Shown here one piece after another: positions 1 to 12,422 of a DNA stretch of 64,000 bases. Below the pieces are notes generated by a model that saw nothing but the letters and a program-made list of their open reading frames with translations, was not told the DNA's origin and did no database searches. Origin of the DNA: Pipra filicauda. Lineage: Eukaryota; Chordata; Aves; Passeriformes; Pipridae. A program made the position numbers and the translations under genes. The stretch's first letter is position 1, and the number at the start of each line of letters is the position of its first letter. The stretch lies in NCBI RefSeq assembly GCF_003945595.2, contig NW_024104421.1, forward strand, positions 1,922,001 through 1,986,000, read 5' to 3'.

Positions 1-366
1 TTAGATTTAGTTTTCAAAGGAGCTTCACTGATTTCTGTATGTGTCGGAGACCAGTTTTTTATCCATTAAAATGTGTTGTACAGGATGGAGTTTCTTTTGC
101 TGAATCTGGGTTTTATTTCTGTGCCCCCCCTGACTGGAAACTTAGATTTTTTACTATCTATTTCTAAGATTTTCTGAAATAAAAGCAGCTTTTCTAACCT
201 TTCTGTAAGTAAAAAAGAGTCACCCCTGGTTCATCTGCTGGCTGGGAAGGTTGGCTTTTGGAGCATCTGAGAGTGGCAGGATCTCAGATGCGACGGGTGG
301 TCGTTAACGAAGGCGTGCCGAGGCTCTAATTAATATCACACTTTCTCTTTTGGTTGCCTTCTCTAG
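1..366 (+). other. ST8SIA1: 3' end of ST8SIA1 intron 1
   Basis: Non-coding sequence that ends in a good splice acceptor. A T-rich tract (about 341-364) runs into TCTAG at 362-366, and a branch-point-like CTAAT lies at about 326-330. The first codon of exon 2 is split, with only its last base in exon 2, so exon 1 must end in phase 2 upstream of this window. I see no repeat or other gene in this stretch. A run of seven or more C at about 123-130 is the only composition feature. Confidence 0.85.
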
Positions 367-511
367 GAAGCTGCTGGAAGAATGCTGTGACCCCGGGCAG
401 CTCTTTGCCATGACAAAGCTGAACTCCCCGATGGGAAAGAACCTCTGGTTCGACGGGGAATTTTTATATTCTGTCACAATCGACAATGCAACTTACTCTC
501 TCTTCCCACAG
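367..511 (+). CDS. ST8SIA1: ST8SIA1 exon 2 (GD3 synthase, stem and early luminal domain)
   Basis: Internal coding exon of alpha-2,8-sialyltransferase 1, the Golgi type II membrane enzyme that adds sialic acid from CMP-Neu5Ac to GM3 to make ganglioside GD3. The exon is 145 nt: one base completing a split codon, then 48 codons, ending in phase 0. The peptide starts KLLEECCDPGQLFAMTKLNS and includes PMGKNLWFDGEF and TIDNATYSLFPQ. From memory it aligns almost residue for residue with mammalian ST8SIA1 (CCDP, LFAMTK, NSPMGK, DGEFLYS, TYSLFPQ). DNAT is an N-glycosylation sequon; mammals have DNST at the same place. Splice sites are TCTAG before the exon and CAG/GTTAGT after it. The paralogue ST8SIA5 differs strongly in this segment, so the assignment is firm. 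The exon is part of a larger transcript whose first exon is upstream. An ATG-initiated reading of this piece alone is not a gene. Confidence 0.96.
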
Positions 512-3500
512 GTTAGTAACTGTTTTTATTGCCACTTTAAGTATTAATATACTAAATGGTAGCATGGTACAAAGGAGCATGAATAGGCTAAAGGCTTGTC
601 AAGAAATTGAGTCTTCATTTCTTGGTACAAAACAATTTTTATTTTTTTTTTCTACTTCCATGTTCTGAAAATTTTGTTGGTATGCATGTTAATATTTCCT
701 TGGGTGCTTTTTGGGTGTGCAGATGTACACAAGGGCTGGTGAAATTGGGTCACCCATCTTGATTCTTAAAATGCTGAAATTCTGTCTATTTTAAGTAGGT
801 GATTTCTGCATTTCAGTCAGGGATCACACTCACTGTGAGCCTGATCTCTCACCTAGGATCGCTTCAGTTGAGATCTGTACAGATCACATGCGACAGTACT
901 TTGTGTGAAGGTGTTACAAGTTAATGAAGTTTGTTGGTGACAATCAATGTGAGCCCAACAACAGAAGCCAACAAAACTTGACTTTGTTGATTCTTGCTGG
1001 TTTTGAATGTTAGAAGTGATTATTGTTGTTCAGCAAAGGTGTTTTGGGTTAAGTACAGGGTTTTTGAGTGATGGCAGTTTGTGGTACTGATCTAAGCTGC
1101 TTCTTGTTTATTTAATTAATAAATGAACTGATGTTAAATAATGAGGTTGTTGTTATATTGAATTTTGTATGTGGAAGGAGAGATGTTTTATGTGGCTACA
1201 CACTTAAAGAAAGCCAAACGTCTGGATGTATTAATTGATTTACATGTTGCTTTAATTTCTCAAACTGAAGACATACAAATTTGTTAAGCCTCCCAGTAGA
1301 TGTTGAATCATTCACAATGGGCTTTTTGTTTGTTGCTATTTCAGTTAAACATTTAGCAGAGTTCTTACTTGTTAACCTCATCCTGCCGATAAAGCATGAA
1401 AAAGTTAGTTTGGTTTGGTTTTTTTTAAAGTAGTTTCCAAGATCTCAAAAACAGTTATGACTTTCAATGAGTTTCTTTTAATGGAGAAGTGTGAGGGGAA
1501 ACTGTTGTGCAGGGCAGAGGAGATAGGAACAGCCACTTCCTATGTTGAGACATCATCCTGAGGAGCGGTTTTACAGCTGTGTCTTGTTCAGGCTGCCAGT
1601 CTCCTGTCTTGTCACTTGTGCCTGTTGCCATGATCCAGACAATGGACCTTGGCTTCCCTCAGGCTGCTCCCAGCTGCTGTGTCCCTGCAAGCTCAGCAAA
1701 CAAGTAGATGCTGAAACCTGCATGACAAGTGGGTTTTTTTCCTGCAGTACAGCTGGAAATGGGCTGCCTGCCTTGAGTGAATTTCTGGAGACTGGCAAAA
1801 AGTTTATGATGTGTTGCAGAGTAGTGGCTCTAAGTCTTTTTCTGTGATTATGGGTGTGATTTGTTGCTACAATATTGCATCATTTATTGGAGAGAACAGA
1901 AACCCTTGGCAGAGCTGTGAACTTCGTACCACACAAAGATACTGGCAACAGCTGCTCAAAATGTGTAAGTCCTTTCCAGGGTTTCACAAAAACCCCACCT
2001 GGGCTGGCACAGGGAGGTCACTGTTCTGTGATGAATTTGGGATTTTAGATTTGATTTTCTTTGTATGAAAACCTAGCATTCTGCTTGGCTGCAGAGGTGT
2101 CCTACCTCCTCTCATAGAAAAGAGCAGAGTGCTGGATGGACTCCTTCGGAGAGGTCATTGCTGGTTAGAGAGAAATCATGATCTCAGGAACTCCAGTGGT
2201 TCCTGGGCTCCTAAGCCCCATCTTCAAAGTTTATCAGTTGGCTGGATCAAGAGTAAGGATCTGGGAAGTCCTGGAAAGATAAACTCCTGAGGGACAAGGT
2301 GAGCTGTGGAATTGGGACTTCAGTGTCCCTTAGGCTTGCCAAGCGGTCCGTGAAGAGGATGGGTAGATGCTGGTGGTGGTGGTGGAAAAGGTGAATTTTT
2401 CTGATGTTCCAACTGTGAAACAATGCTAGAAAGCAGCTCTGGGAGTGGTGCCAGAAATGCTGCCCCTTTAATGAATCGATGGGCAGTTCGTTTCTGACAA
2501 ATGCTACTCACTACTACTCCTTCTTTCCTTGCAAGTACCGCTGCCTCTAATTTGATGTGTTATTCCTATGTATTTTGCCCAGAGGAATTTCGTAGGCCTT
2601 TATCAGATGAAATCCCAGTAGGCTTAAAAGCTTAGGAAGATTTATTTGCGGTAAATTTTTAAGTGAAGTATTTCTCTACTTCTCTCTTTGTTTCAAGAAA
2701 AATACTCACCTAAATTTTTCAGGCTCCCTCTTTGAAGAATGGTGTCTATTAGCTTGCTAGCGACTGGCAGGCGAGTTTTGTGAAGATGAATATTCCTTTC
2801 AAAAGTATCCAGAAGCTTAAAACCTCTCATAAAATACGGTTAATACTCTGAAATGCCCAGGGGATGTAACAGGAATGTGAAGGGCCGCAGCTATGTTGAT
2901 ATAACCAAAAAAATATTTCCTCTGGAATAAATAAAACTGACTCCATCCACATCAATCTGCTAGGCTTAAGCAGTTTTGTGCTTGCAGAAGATTTCTCAGT
3001 CCTGAACCAGTTACTAACTTATACAATAATGTAACTCAAAACTGAATAGGAAACTTGCCATATTTCATGGCATAGAGTGAGCTGGCTAATGCATCAGTGG
3101 AGCCTTTTACAGGAATAAATAAGTATGTCAGGACTTAATATGTAAAATGTCTCTTACTCTTGAATGGCAACAATACAAAATAGAATACTTTTTCTTCTGA
3201 GCAATCTATATTTAAAGTTCTTACAGCTGGGCCAACGTTTTCTGATAGAGTGCTTTTCCAGTAAAAATGCTGTTTCATGAAAATATAAATTTAATATCAG
3301 TTCATTGGTTTTTCAGTTTTTCTTTGAAGTGAAAAGGTTAAAAGGTTTTGGTGGTATTATATTATTTCATTGTACCATTTTTAATGTAATATTTCAACTG
3401 TTAGATTCTTTTTTTTAATCAAGTCCTTTGCTAGCCTTTTATTCCTCAGACCTTGCATTATTATATTATTCCCCTTTTTATTTTTTCAAGTTTTTGAGAG

Positions 3501-6500
3501 GCCAAGGGAGAAAATTGCAAAAGAAAAAAGCTTTTATGTGGAAATAGTCATTCAGTGTTTCATTTCAGTTCATGAGAACAAAATTTGAAGTTGCAGAGTT
3601 TTGTGTGAACCCATAATTCCAGTTGCTGGAAGTAGCTCCTCTTAGTCTACCCCTCTCTGTGTCATTTCCCCCCAATATCAAGAATTAAATTTTTTTTGAA
3701 GCAGAAATGAAATGTTACACAGACTGCACCATCTTTTCCATCCTGGAGAGAAACTGCTAATGGCTCATTGTCAATACCTAAAGGTCAGGAGAAGGTGCAG
3801 CTCAGGATGTGGCTCATCAGAGAAGAGAGACTAGCATGCAGTGAGGGTGTCCACCTACAGCCCATCTCCCAGGATAGGCTAAGCTGAGTTGCCTGGAGCT
3901 GTTGGATAATGGAGTGTCACTTCAATTAAAATCAGATATTTCTTGACAGCAGCTTTGTTATGTTACTTGCTGTGATCTACAGCATTATTTCCCACTCTTA
4001 GGAGACAAGAAGCATAGAGTCTGCATATCACTGTAGGCGTAGTTTAATCTTAACAGTGAGAGGTTATTCCTACGACCTACCTTCCACTCCTCTAAACTTT
4101 TTAATTCAGACTTAGAATTTCAATATCAGCCAGTAATTTTGGTATGTGTCTGGAGGCACTGAGAGTTCAGAGGTGTAGGTGACCCTACTACAGTCTTGGC
4201 TGGATAAATGTCTGAGTAGCCAGGCTGCCACGTCTCATGTTGGCCACTAAAGGTCATGGGAACTCGTTGATTTATTTCCTCTCCATTGTGGACCAACTAT
4301 TATACAGAACAGAGAACTGTGTGTTGGGGAGTGTCCCTGATGGGACAGAGACATACACCCTCCTTGCTCTCCAGTCTGGAAGTTTAGCCATGCAGCTCTG
4401 GTCCTGTTGTGTTGCATCGAGGCACAACAGAAGGCATGACTAGCATTTTCCACCCTTTGCCATCTGACTAGAATGGAAGAAACCAGGCTTCCATATATTC
4501 CTCCAGTAATTTTTAGATACTATGAGTAAGTATGATGTAACCACAGGAGTAGCTGGGATGTAACTCAAAACCATGTGAGAGAAACGTGAGCTAACACTCA
4601 TCTGCTTTTGAGTTACAGAATAGAACAAGCCCCAGTTTCAAATGGTTTTTTGGGGATATTTTTTCACTCTTTCCTGTCTTTTTCTTTCTCAGAGTTTCAA
4701 AAGCAAATTTCAGACTATCTTTAGCATTAGAGGGGAAAAAACCCTCACCCTAGTATTTAGTTGTTAATGCAAATAATTGATTTTTGTTACTTGTTGGCTA
4801 AAGCCTATAGAAAGGAAAACCTGAGGTGAATTTTTGAGGTCTCCTTTCCCCATCCCCCAAAGGGTTAAAAAATAGTTAAATCAAATGTAACTTTTCACTC
4901 TGCCATGCAGAGTATTGGTTTGGAGGGTAGAGAAGTTGAATACATTTCAAAAGATATTTCAAATGTTATACTTCAGCTTTTAATTTGGCAAATTGAAAAA
5001 TATTCAGTTGCATTGAAGCAGTTAGACTTGTTTGGTACCAATAAATTATGTCAAATTAATAAAGTGTGGTTCCACAGCTGATCAAATCCCTTCTAAAGTT
5101 TCACCTGCAGTATGCTGTCAGCTAGAAGAGGGGCTACTTGCATTGAGCTTCTCATGAATAATCATCAGAAATGGTGTTGGAGAAATCCAAAGGAAAAAAC
5201 TGCAGGCCACAAACAAATCTGGGAAAGGTGACATCAGTTTCTGGATACCTTGTGATCAAGGGAAAGGTGATATTTTTCAAATTGCATATATAATATAGAT
5301 ATTTATTTGAAGTTCAAATTCTTATTCTTAATATAAAGGCAGGTGAAAAGTTAGTTGCTCTGATTGCAGCTTTAAGATGGAGACATTCTCTGACGTTTTC
5401 TGTGTTTCCTGAATGGTGTTTTGGGTAACAGTGAATTATTTTATGATCGTGCTGTGAGATTTGTGATTTTCATTCAGAGTGCCTGGTAGATTCTGGGAAC
5501 TTGTTTAGTTTTTCTTGGTTGTTCACAACGTTCTTCATTTGGGCAGAGATTGTAGTGTCCCCCTCTGATGGAGCTACTGGTGCTGTTTCAAAGCGAATTC
5601 CCTGCTCTTAGAGTTATAGCCCACAGCTAGTAGAATAATTTGTAATTATTTCAGGGAAATAATTCAGATTTGGAAAGGGAGTTTGGTGTAGAGTCTGCAG
5701 GCTTGATCCCTTACTGCATGTTGAAAATAACAGGAAAAACATTCTCATCCTGAGCAAGAAAAATGACTGTTTGGTTCCAGCAAAAGGTGAGGCCTAGGAG
5801 CAACACATTCTGGGAAGAGTTAGGTGGGAGCACAGCTGCTCTGCAGGTGCAGGGTGGAATGTGAAGCTACAGCTGTGTGAAGAACATGAACCCCTTTAAG
5901 AGGACCATGTTACCTTGCTTTACCAACACTCTGTGTTGTTGGACTGATTTTAGACACAGGTGATCCAGAACTTGTGTGTAAAATGAGAAGCCACCTGAAG
6001 CAAAGTGGGCTAGGATCTGATGGACTGTGGTGCTGCCAGGAATTATTGCCTTTGGTGTTGACTTTGGAAGCGCTCTGTTAATTTTTTGCTAGCAATCTAA
6101 CTTATGGAAGTCCTCTGCTCTCAGTAATGCTCTGTATCTAGTAACTGCTTGGAGAAATACATTGAAATATTGGCTGTCATATATGTCCTGGTATTTTTTC
6201 TTTATGTCTTAGATAGGGACATGAAGTGCCTGTAGACTTAACATTTATTGAGCATCTTTTTTTATCTATTTCTGTTAATTCTACTGTCTAAATTGTAGCT
6301 CTCTGACTGCATTTGAGTTGTATTTAATCAGGATTTGGGGGAATTTTTTGGTGCTGTCCCATGTCTTCCTTTTTTTATTTCCTTTATTTTCCCCCATCCC
6401 CCCATGCATACTATAATGCAAACTCTGTTCTTGATTGGGGCTACATTTATTCATTCAAACTGAAAATGCAATTAATAAACATTAATACAAATAATAATTA

Positions 6501-9500
6501 ATAAACATGAATTATTGCAAACATGAAAAATGTGCTGTATACTATAAGGTGAAGAGATAGTTAAATCTTGTGAAGTAACACCCATGTGTTAGAAAAGCAA
6601 CTAATAAGAGATCTTTTTAATTATTTAAGCAATTGTATCATATAGTGTCTTTTGTAAACCAGGAGATGAAATACTGTCTGTAGAGACCTGACAAACTATG
6701 CTATTTTGGAGCTTGAGTCTTCCCTTCAGTCCTAGATAATCTCTAGCCATTGGCATGGGGGTGATTAAAATAAAAAAATGTGGCTTAATATTTACTAAAG
6801 TGAAACCCCAACCCTCGCTTTGATTCCATGCTGACTAATTCCAAATTGTGTAATTGGGCCATTTTGTGCAGCCTGTTAGTAAACTGGAATAGGGCATCAT
6901 CTGTTCTAGCTGGTCAGTTAAACAAAAGCCATAGTCCATCTGAAACTGCTCCACAGAGATGAGATGCAAACATGCCTGATGGTGAAAATCAAAATTATGC
7001 TAAAAAACCTGAGATGGAATGTGTATGGTTAGAAGCAATTAACTAAAGGACGAGCAACATGCCCTTGTTGAAGTAGTTGAGACAGACTAAGGAGCTGCTT
7101 TCTGTCCCTGTTGATCATCACTGGATGTGGTCTCTCTGGGCTTGTTGAAATTTCTTCAGCCAAGCTGCCAGGCCAGGCTGTCTTGGGTGAGCCTAATTTT
7201 TCTGGAGTTTATCTGCAATAATGCACATGCCAAATTGGCTTTATATCAGTCGGTGCAAATACAGAAATAGATGCTGACCTTTCCAAATGTAAGGGAGAGA
7301 AAGGGAAGGACTAGATCTGGCTGCAAAGTGTCAGTTTGGCCCGCAGGCAGGCAAAGAGGAGCGGCTGCCCTAACTCAACCTTTCTATTTCAAATCTAAAC
7401 TGACTGAGCATCCATCACTCTCTTTACTAGGTAATACAAGAGCTGATCCAGTGCCTTTGCCAGACAAACCCTTATGCCTTTGTGCACTCAGAAGCCTCCC
7501 CTCACAGATCGATCCCACCTCTGTTTGGGGCTTTGGGGACAGGAGATTGTGGAAGAGCAATTGTGGTCCAGCTTCTGCCACGTTATGGATATGGAGCTGT
7601 ACAAAAAGAAGTGTGAAATCCTGTGGGATTGTTGTGGAGCCACCTGAGACAGAAGGAACGTGGGGTGTTTTCAAGGGGATAATTCAACCATGAGGGTGTT
7701 GCAGCTTGCATTGATTTTACATTTGGAAAGCGCTTTCAAAGATCTTATTTGATTCCTGTTGGTACTTGGGGCTGTACAGTTACTGACAGGTAAAATGGAA
7801 GGCTGTGCACTGAGCAGCTACTGGCTGTGAAGTGGCCATGGCAGGGCTGGAGACAGGGAAAAGTGCTGTCCCAGGGAGGGAGGGAAGGGGCACTGTGGAA
7901 GGGCAGAGGCAGGGAGGATCTCGTGGCACAGTGGATGCTTGCGCACATTTCTACTCATTAGCTGCACAACTGGAATGTTCTGCCTCGAGTAACATTCTTA
8001 CAGTACCTAGAAGTCAGAGCTACAGATGTTGTGCTGTGGGATTGTAAAGTACAGAGCAAAAAGGCTGAACTCGAAGAAGTGGACAGTGCAGCAAAGATGG
8101 ACAGAGAGGCTCTACTTCTGCCCTGGGAATTTTATGGGCTTTTTAGTCAATGTTCCTCTGCTTATGGGGACATAAAATTGCTGCTTTAGAAGCAAGAACT
8201 GTTGTAAGCAAAAGGATAATTAAAGGAAGTGGTCACAGATGAGAAGCTACAGGAACAGCAGACTTCTGGTGGCTACGAGTAACTACAGGGCATAGGAGCT
8301 GCCTGGCTGAGGGTATAAAAGTAGTTTGGTTTATTTTGTTGTAGTTTTATGTAACTGATAAGATGGTAAAAGGAGATTGATTGTTTCTCCATGCAGGGGT
8401 TTTTCTGGTAGTGAACTCGTTTCTATACCTTCTACCTACTTCTACTTCTACCTACAGGTGCAATAATACCTTTGCTTCTTGAGTAAACTTTATCCTTTAC
8501 ATCCTGGCTACTTGTTGGCCTTTCATATTATCTATGAATTCTATTATTAAAATTCATCTTGTTGAGTTTAAAGACTTTTTACTGTACTTGTGACTATATA
8601 TTTGAATCATTCAATGATCACAGTGCATTACATTAATTTTCTGTATGCAGTAGTTAGCTTATTTGGTGACATACTTCTTAAAATAGGCTTAATACCCATA
8701 CTGGTTTCTTTGAGGCATAGGTTTAGTTGCATTTCATGCCTGGCTCTTACCACGTGGCAGAAGACTGAGTAGGAATTGATGGAATATTACATTCTTCTAT
8801 TTTTCATACAGTTGTTTGGTTTCTTGATATGGCTCATGTAAATTTTACTGGAGTGAGACAGGATATTCAGTTATATTCAGAAGGTATTTTTCAAGTGCAG
8901 CAAAGATATAGCCCCACTTTCTCCCACGTGTTCCTAAATATAGGTGGAAGTGTGACTTAGTGAAGTCTGCAGGCTTGGAGAAAGTCAGGGAAGGTTATGC
9001 CACTGCAGAAGCTATTAAGAAGGGGTAGCACAGTTACAAATCTTGTAGGAGGATTAAATAGTGACTTTCAATAGCTCCTTTATGTCTTCTTGCTTAGGGG
9101 GGAGTATAAGCCCAGTTTTATATTTAATGAGAACTCTGATGTATTACAGTTCAGGAATTAACTTACGTAGCCAGGCATAGTTTATTTAGAGCCCTTATAA
9201 CCTGATAAGGCATGGAAGGGAAGGTCTGTGGTTCTCTTCTGGAATAACTTCTATTATCTGAATCATTCCCACGAGGCAGGCATTGGCTTCCAAATGACAT
9301 TTTGGACATTGGAAAAATAACACAGTAGTGCTTTTTGTCCATCACGAGGCACCAGACAAATCCTGTGATACTGGATGTGCAGGTCGCTCAGATCAAGAAT
9401 CTATGCTGTTTTTTCCTACTTGATCTACAGAGCTTATGCTTTCTTAGGGTCTTTAAGAAGAAATTTGACAATAAAATCTGTGGTGCAGATTGTCTACTGG

Positions 9501-10980
9501 CCAGTCACTACCAATCTGAGGTGACTTCGGTGTGTGGCAGCTAAAGGGTTAGTCTGTAGTGTCAGGCAAAGGCAAGATAACTGAAAATAGTGGCATCTTT
9601 ACAGCTGAAATGAGCCAAAAATACAACATTTAATGGGCTTGTGAACTTGGACTTGTGTAATATAACTGTGAAGCCCAAATGCAGAAAGAAACAGATCTTT
9701 CCAGTGCAGAGATGGTGTCTTTTTTCTTACCTTCTTCATCTGTAATTTCCTTTTTAAAGACTGTTTCAGACACTTATGTGAACTGTTGGCATTTGGGGAC
9801 AGTTGGTGGGGCTGGGGACATTTGACAGTGCTGGTGGCTTAGGCTCATTGGCTTTAGTCCAGTCCATCAATCCCATGAAGACTGCTGCTTAAATTTGCAG
9901 GATGTTTTTGTGTTTTAAGGTTTCTGCATGCCAGTTTGGTGGCTGCAGTAGAGCTGTCTTAATATTCCCTCATGGAAGCACAAGCTCCAATGGCTGTATT
10001 TTTCTCAGTGTAGAATTTACTGGTCTAATGGTCTCTGATTTTAGAACGTCTGGATGAAGGACACTGGATCCAGATGATCATTTGTTCAGGAGGGAATTAC
10101 CCACATTTTATAACACGTATTAGCTCTGTGTGACCCGAAATGTTTTTTTAGGAGCTCCCAAGTCATGCAGATGCATCTGGGTGCCTTCATTCTCTGGCAT
10201 GGCAATTCTGTGATAGGTGAAGAGCAAAAATTTAGACATGATGTAACTTGATAATGCAACATGTGATGTTACACGTAGCTTTTCCCTTTGCCCCTTTTGA
10301 TTTTATTAGAAGTTTTTTTATGAGTAAATTATCCATCTCAGTGTGAAGAAGTAAAGGTTGTGATCTAATTAGCTTGTTGTGAACCAGCTCTTGGAAGTCA
10401 ACTGCCTTAATTAATAGAGTAGCACTGTTGTCCACCTACTGCTGTCCTAACTTCTAGCAGAAGATCTGTATGGCTAAGTGTGAACAAATAAATACCGTAA
10501 TTCCTCACATGCTGTGCTTGAAAAGTGTGGGATTAGGGGGTTTGTTTTAAGACAAGGTTTAGATTCATGGAGCAGTTTAAACGCAGGTATATTGCACTGA
10601 AATGTGGGTGTGTTGCTGCCTCGTGGGAGGGCTATCACATGCCTTGTGATGGAACTATCTGGTGAGTCAGTCAGGTAGAGATAAATGTACTTTGTAACAC
10701 TGATAGACCAGTTTCTCATGTGTATAACATCTCCTTACTTATGGTTTTATGGGGTGTGACCAAAGTGTTTGAAACCTATAAAGACCCATGGTAATGAGGC
10801 TTTCCCACAGCAACCAAAGGGAATCATGGTGACACTGGTGTTAGTGCAGCCTTTGGTGCTGTGCACGGGCAGGCAGCTCCCTGCAGGTCCCTCCTCACTC
10901 GTGTTTGCTGTATCATCTCACTGATTCTGTTCTGTCTAGTTAAAAATGCATCCTAACTACCTGCAGATATGCTGGGGAAT
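512..10980 (+). other. ST8SIA1: ST8SIA1 intron 2, 5' part
   Basis: Starts with the donor GTTAGT. About 10.5 kb of AT-rich, unique-looking intronic DNA. I recognise no interspersed repeat, RNA gene or second coding exon in it. Open frames here reach 140 codons (7271-7693, +), but they have no recognisable domain, no family resemblance and no paired splice sites of note. Small simple-sequence tracts are present: GGT repeats near 2369-2384, a TTCTAC-like pyrimidine tract near 8418-8457, and AATTAATAAACAT repeated twice near 6470-6510. Confidence 0.75.
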
Positions 10981-11011
10981 GCTCAGCACCCACACGTGGT
11001 GACTGGGAGTG

Positions 11012-11324
11012 TCATAGAATCATTACTGTTGGAAAAGACCTCCAAGGTTATTGAATCCAACTTTTGACTGACCACCACCTTGCCAACTAAACCATAGCAC
11101 TAAGTGCCATGTCTAGTCATTCTTTGAACACTTCCAGGGCTGGTGACTCCACCACCTCCCTGGGCAGCCCATTAAAATGCTTAACCACCCTTTCAGTGAA
11201 GAAAATCTTCCTGATGTCCAACCTGAACCTCCCCTGGCACAGCTTGAGGGCATTTCCTCTTGTCCTGTCACTAGTTGCCTGGGAGAAGAGGCTGACCCCC
11301 ACCTTGCTACAGCCTCCTTTCAGG
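11012..11324 (-). mobile_element. CR1 LINE 3' fragment (A), antisense to ST8SIA1
   Basis: Read on the minus strand this is the 3' end of an avian CR1 non-LTR retrotransposon. The plus strand begins TCATAGAATCATTACTGTTG and continues with the CR1 3'UTR and then the end of ORF2. The minus frame 11302-11117 still reads as the CR1 ORF2 C-terminus, with FRLDIRK, FFTERVV and [15 protein letters not shown]. It is 5'-truncated, as is usual for CR1. It belongs to the same subfamily as fragment C at 23081, sharing the segment from CCACCACCTTG to AAGTGCCATG. CR1 insertions have no poly(A) tail and normally no target-site duplication, so the ends are set by similarity only. Confidence 0.9.
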
Positions 11325-11755
11325 TGTGTTTGTTAGCTCCAACCTCTACCTGCTGTACTTGGACAAGAAGCTCCAGCTTCAAGACAAAAAGTTTCCACTG
11401 TAGCCCCTCCATTGAACAACACCAAAGTAAAATTAACACCTGTTTTCACACAGTTCCCTTTCCACTCATAAGACTGCATGAAGAAATGCATTAAATCACA
11501 CCACATAATCCAGAGGTACCACACTATTTATGATTTTACTTTTACACAGTCAGGCTTTTAGGGGAAAAAGCTGTGCACCTTCCCAGGGGGATTCACTAGG
11601 CAATGCTACACCAAAACACAGGGGCACTGTCAGTTTATTCTGGTGGTATCTTGGTGAAACCTGTGCCAAGTCATTGTCTGGAGAGGATGCTCAGAGGGCA
11701 CTGCCCTCTTGTCTCTGCCTCATGGCAGACAGCTCCACCTGGGCTGTACCAAACA
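11325..11755. other. Unassigned 430-bp spacer between two CR1 fragments
   Basis: Intronic sequence between CR1 fragments A and B. It contains a + frame of 89 codons (11530-11799) running into the CR1, and minus frames of about 60 codons. None is recognisable. I could not match this stretch to a repeat family by eye. It may be unique intron or part of an older element that the CR1s inserted next to. Confidence 0.5.
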
Positions 11756-12000
11756 TCATAAAATGGTTCATTTTGGAAGGGACCTTAAAAATCACCTAGT
11801 TCCAACCCCACTGCTAGGGGCAGGGATGCCTTCCTCTAGACCAGGTTGCTTAAAGCCCCATCCAGCCTGACCTAGAGCACTTACAAATATGGGGCATCCA
11901 CAGCTTCTCTGGGCATCCCCTTCCAGGGTCTACCACTCTTACAGTAAAAAATTTCTTTCTTATATCTAATCTAAATCTACTCTCTTTCCAGTTTTATCAG
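11756..12000 (-). mobile_element. CR1 LINE 3' fragment (B), antisense
   Basis: The plus strand begins TCATAAAATGGTTCATTTTG, followed by GAAGGGACCTTAAAAATCAC, the CR1 3'-terminal segment in antisense orientation. GACCAGGTTGCTTAAAGCCC and GGGGCATCCACAGCTTCTCT match the common avian CR1 3' module also seen, in sense orientation, in fragments D (28118) and G (50303). Similarity fades near 12000, where an older and more diverged LINE-like stretch begins. Confidence 0.85.
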
Positions 12001-12023
12001 ACATATTTGTCTAATAATTTTTT

Positions 12024-12294
12024 ACAGCTTCCAGTAATGGAAATTCCATGACCCAATGGGTAGGCCAGTCTAATACATTGCTGCCCTTATGCATAAGATA
12101 TATTTCCCGACATCTAACTTGAAATTCCCCCTTGGCTATAATTTAAGAGATGTTTTCTTCTTATCTTTTCCACATATGACTGCTATCAAGTCTTCCCACA
12201 GTCTTTTTCTCCAGGCTAAACAACCACAAGTCTTTTAATAAAGTAGTTTTTTCTAGACATCTGAATATTTTTGTTTTTCTAATGCTCTGCAAGG
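12024..12294 (-). mobile_element. Old, strongly diverged CR1/L3-type LINE remnant, antisense
   Basis: Directly after CR1 fragment B, the sequence keeps the order of landmarks seen in ancient amniote CR1/L3 elements read antisense. These are CCATGACCCAATGGGTAG, then GACATCTAACTTGAAATTCC, then GCTATAATTTAAG, then ACTGCTATCAAGTCTTCCCA, then TTTTTCTCCAGGCTAAACAA, then TCTAGACATCTGAATATTTT. Divergence is much higher than in the neighbouring CR1 pieces, so this insertion should be much older. The match is from memory of family consensus layout and would need an alignment. It could alternatively be the diverged remainder of fragment B. Confidence 0.55.
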
Positions 12295-12390
12295 AAGATA
12301 TGTGACAATTGACTATGTGGTGCCCTCTGAAATGTATATTCTGACTTCCCTTTTGGAGATGGCATCAATGCCATATCCTTTAGAAGGCAG

Positions 12391-12422
12391 AGCTTAATGT
12401 TGCCTTTCGGCAACATTAAGCT
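12391..12422. repeat. Perfect 14-bp inverted repeat with 4-nt loop
   Basis: AGCTTAATGTTGCC, loop TTTC, then GGCAACATTAAGCT: every one of 14 positions pairs. It lies in intron 2, about 100 bp beyond the old LINE remnant. A small inverted repeat GGCAT-CA-ATGCC (12361-12372) lies just upstream. There is no T-tract or promoter context to suggest a terminator or small RNA. Confidence 0.9.

Noticed and set aside
7271..7693. 140-codon + open frame in intron 2
   Set aside because: No known domain, no codon pattern resembling a conserved protein, no promoter or splice context. It falls in a slightly GC-richer stretch where chance frames are longer.
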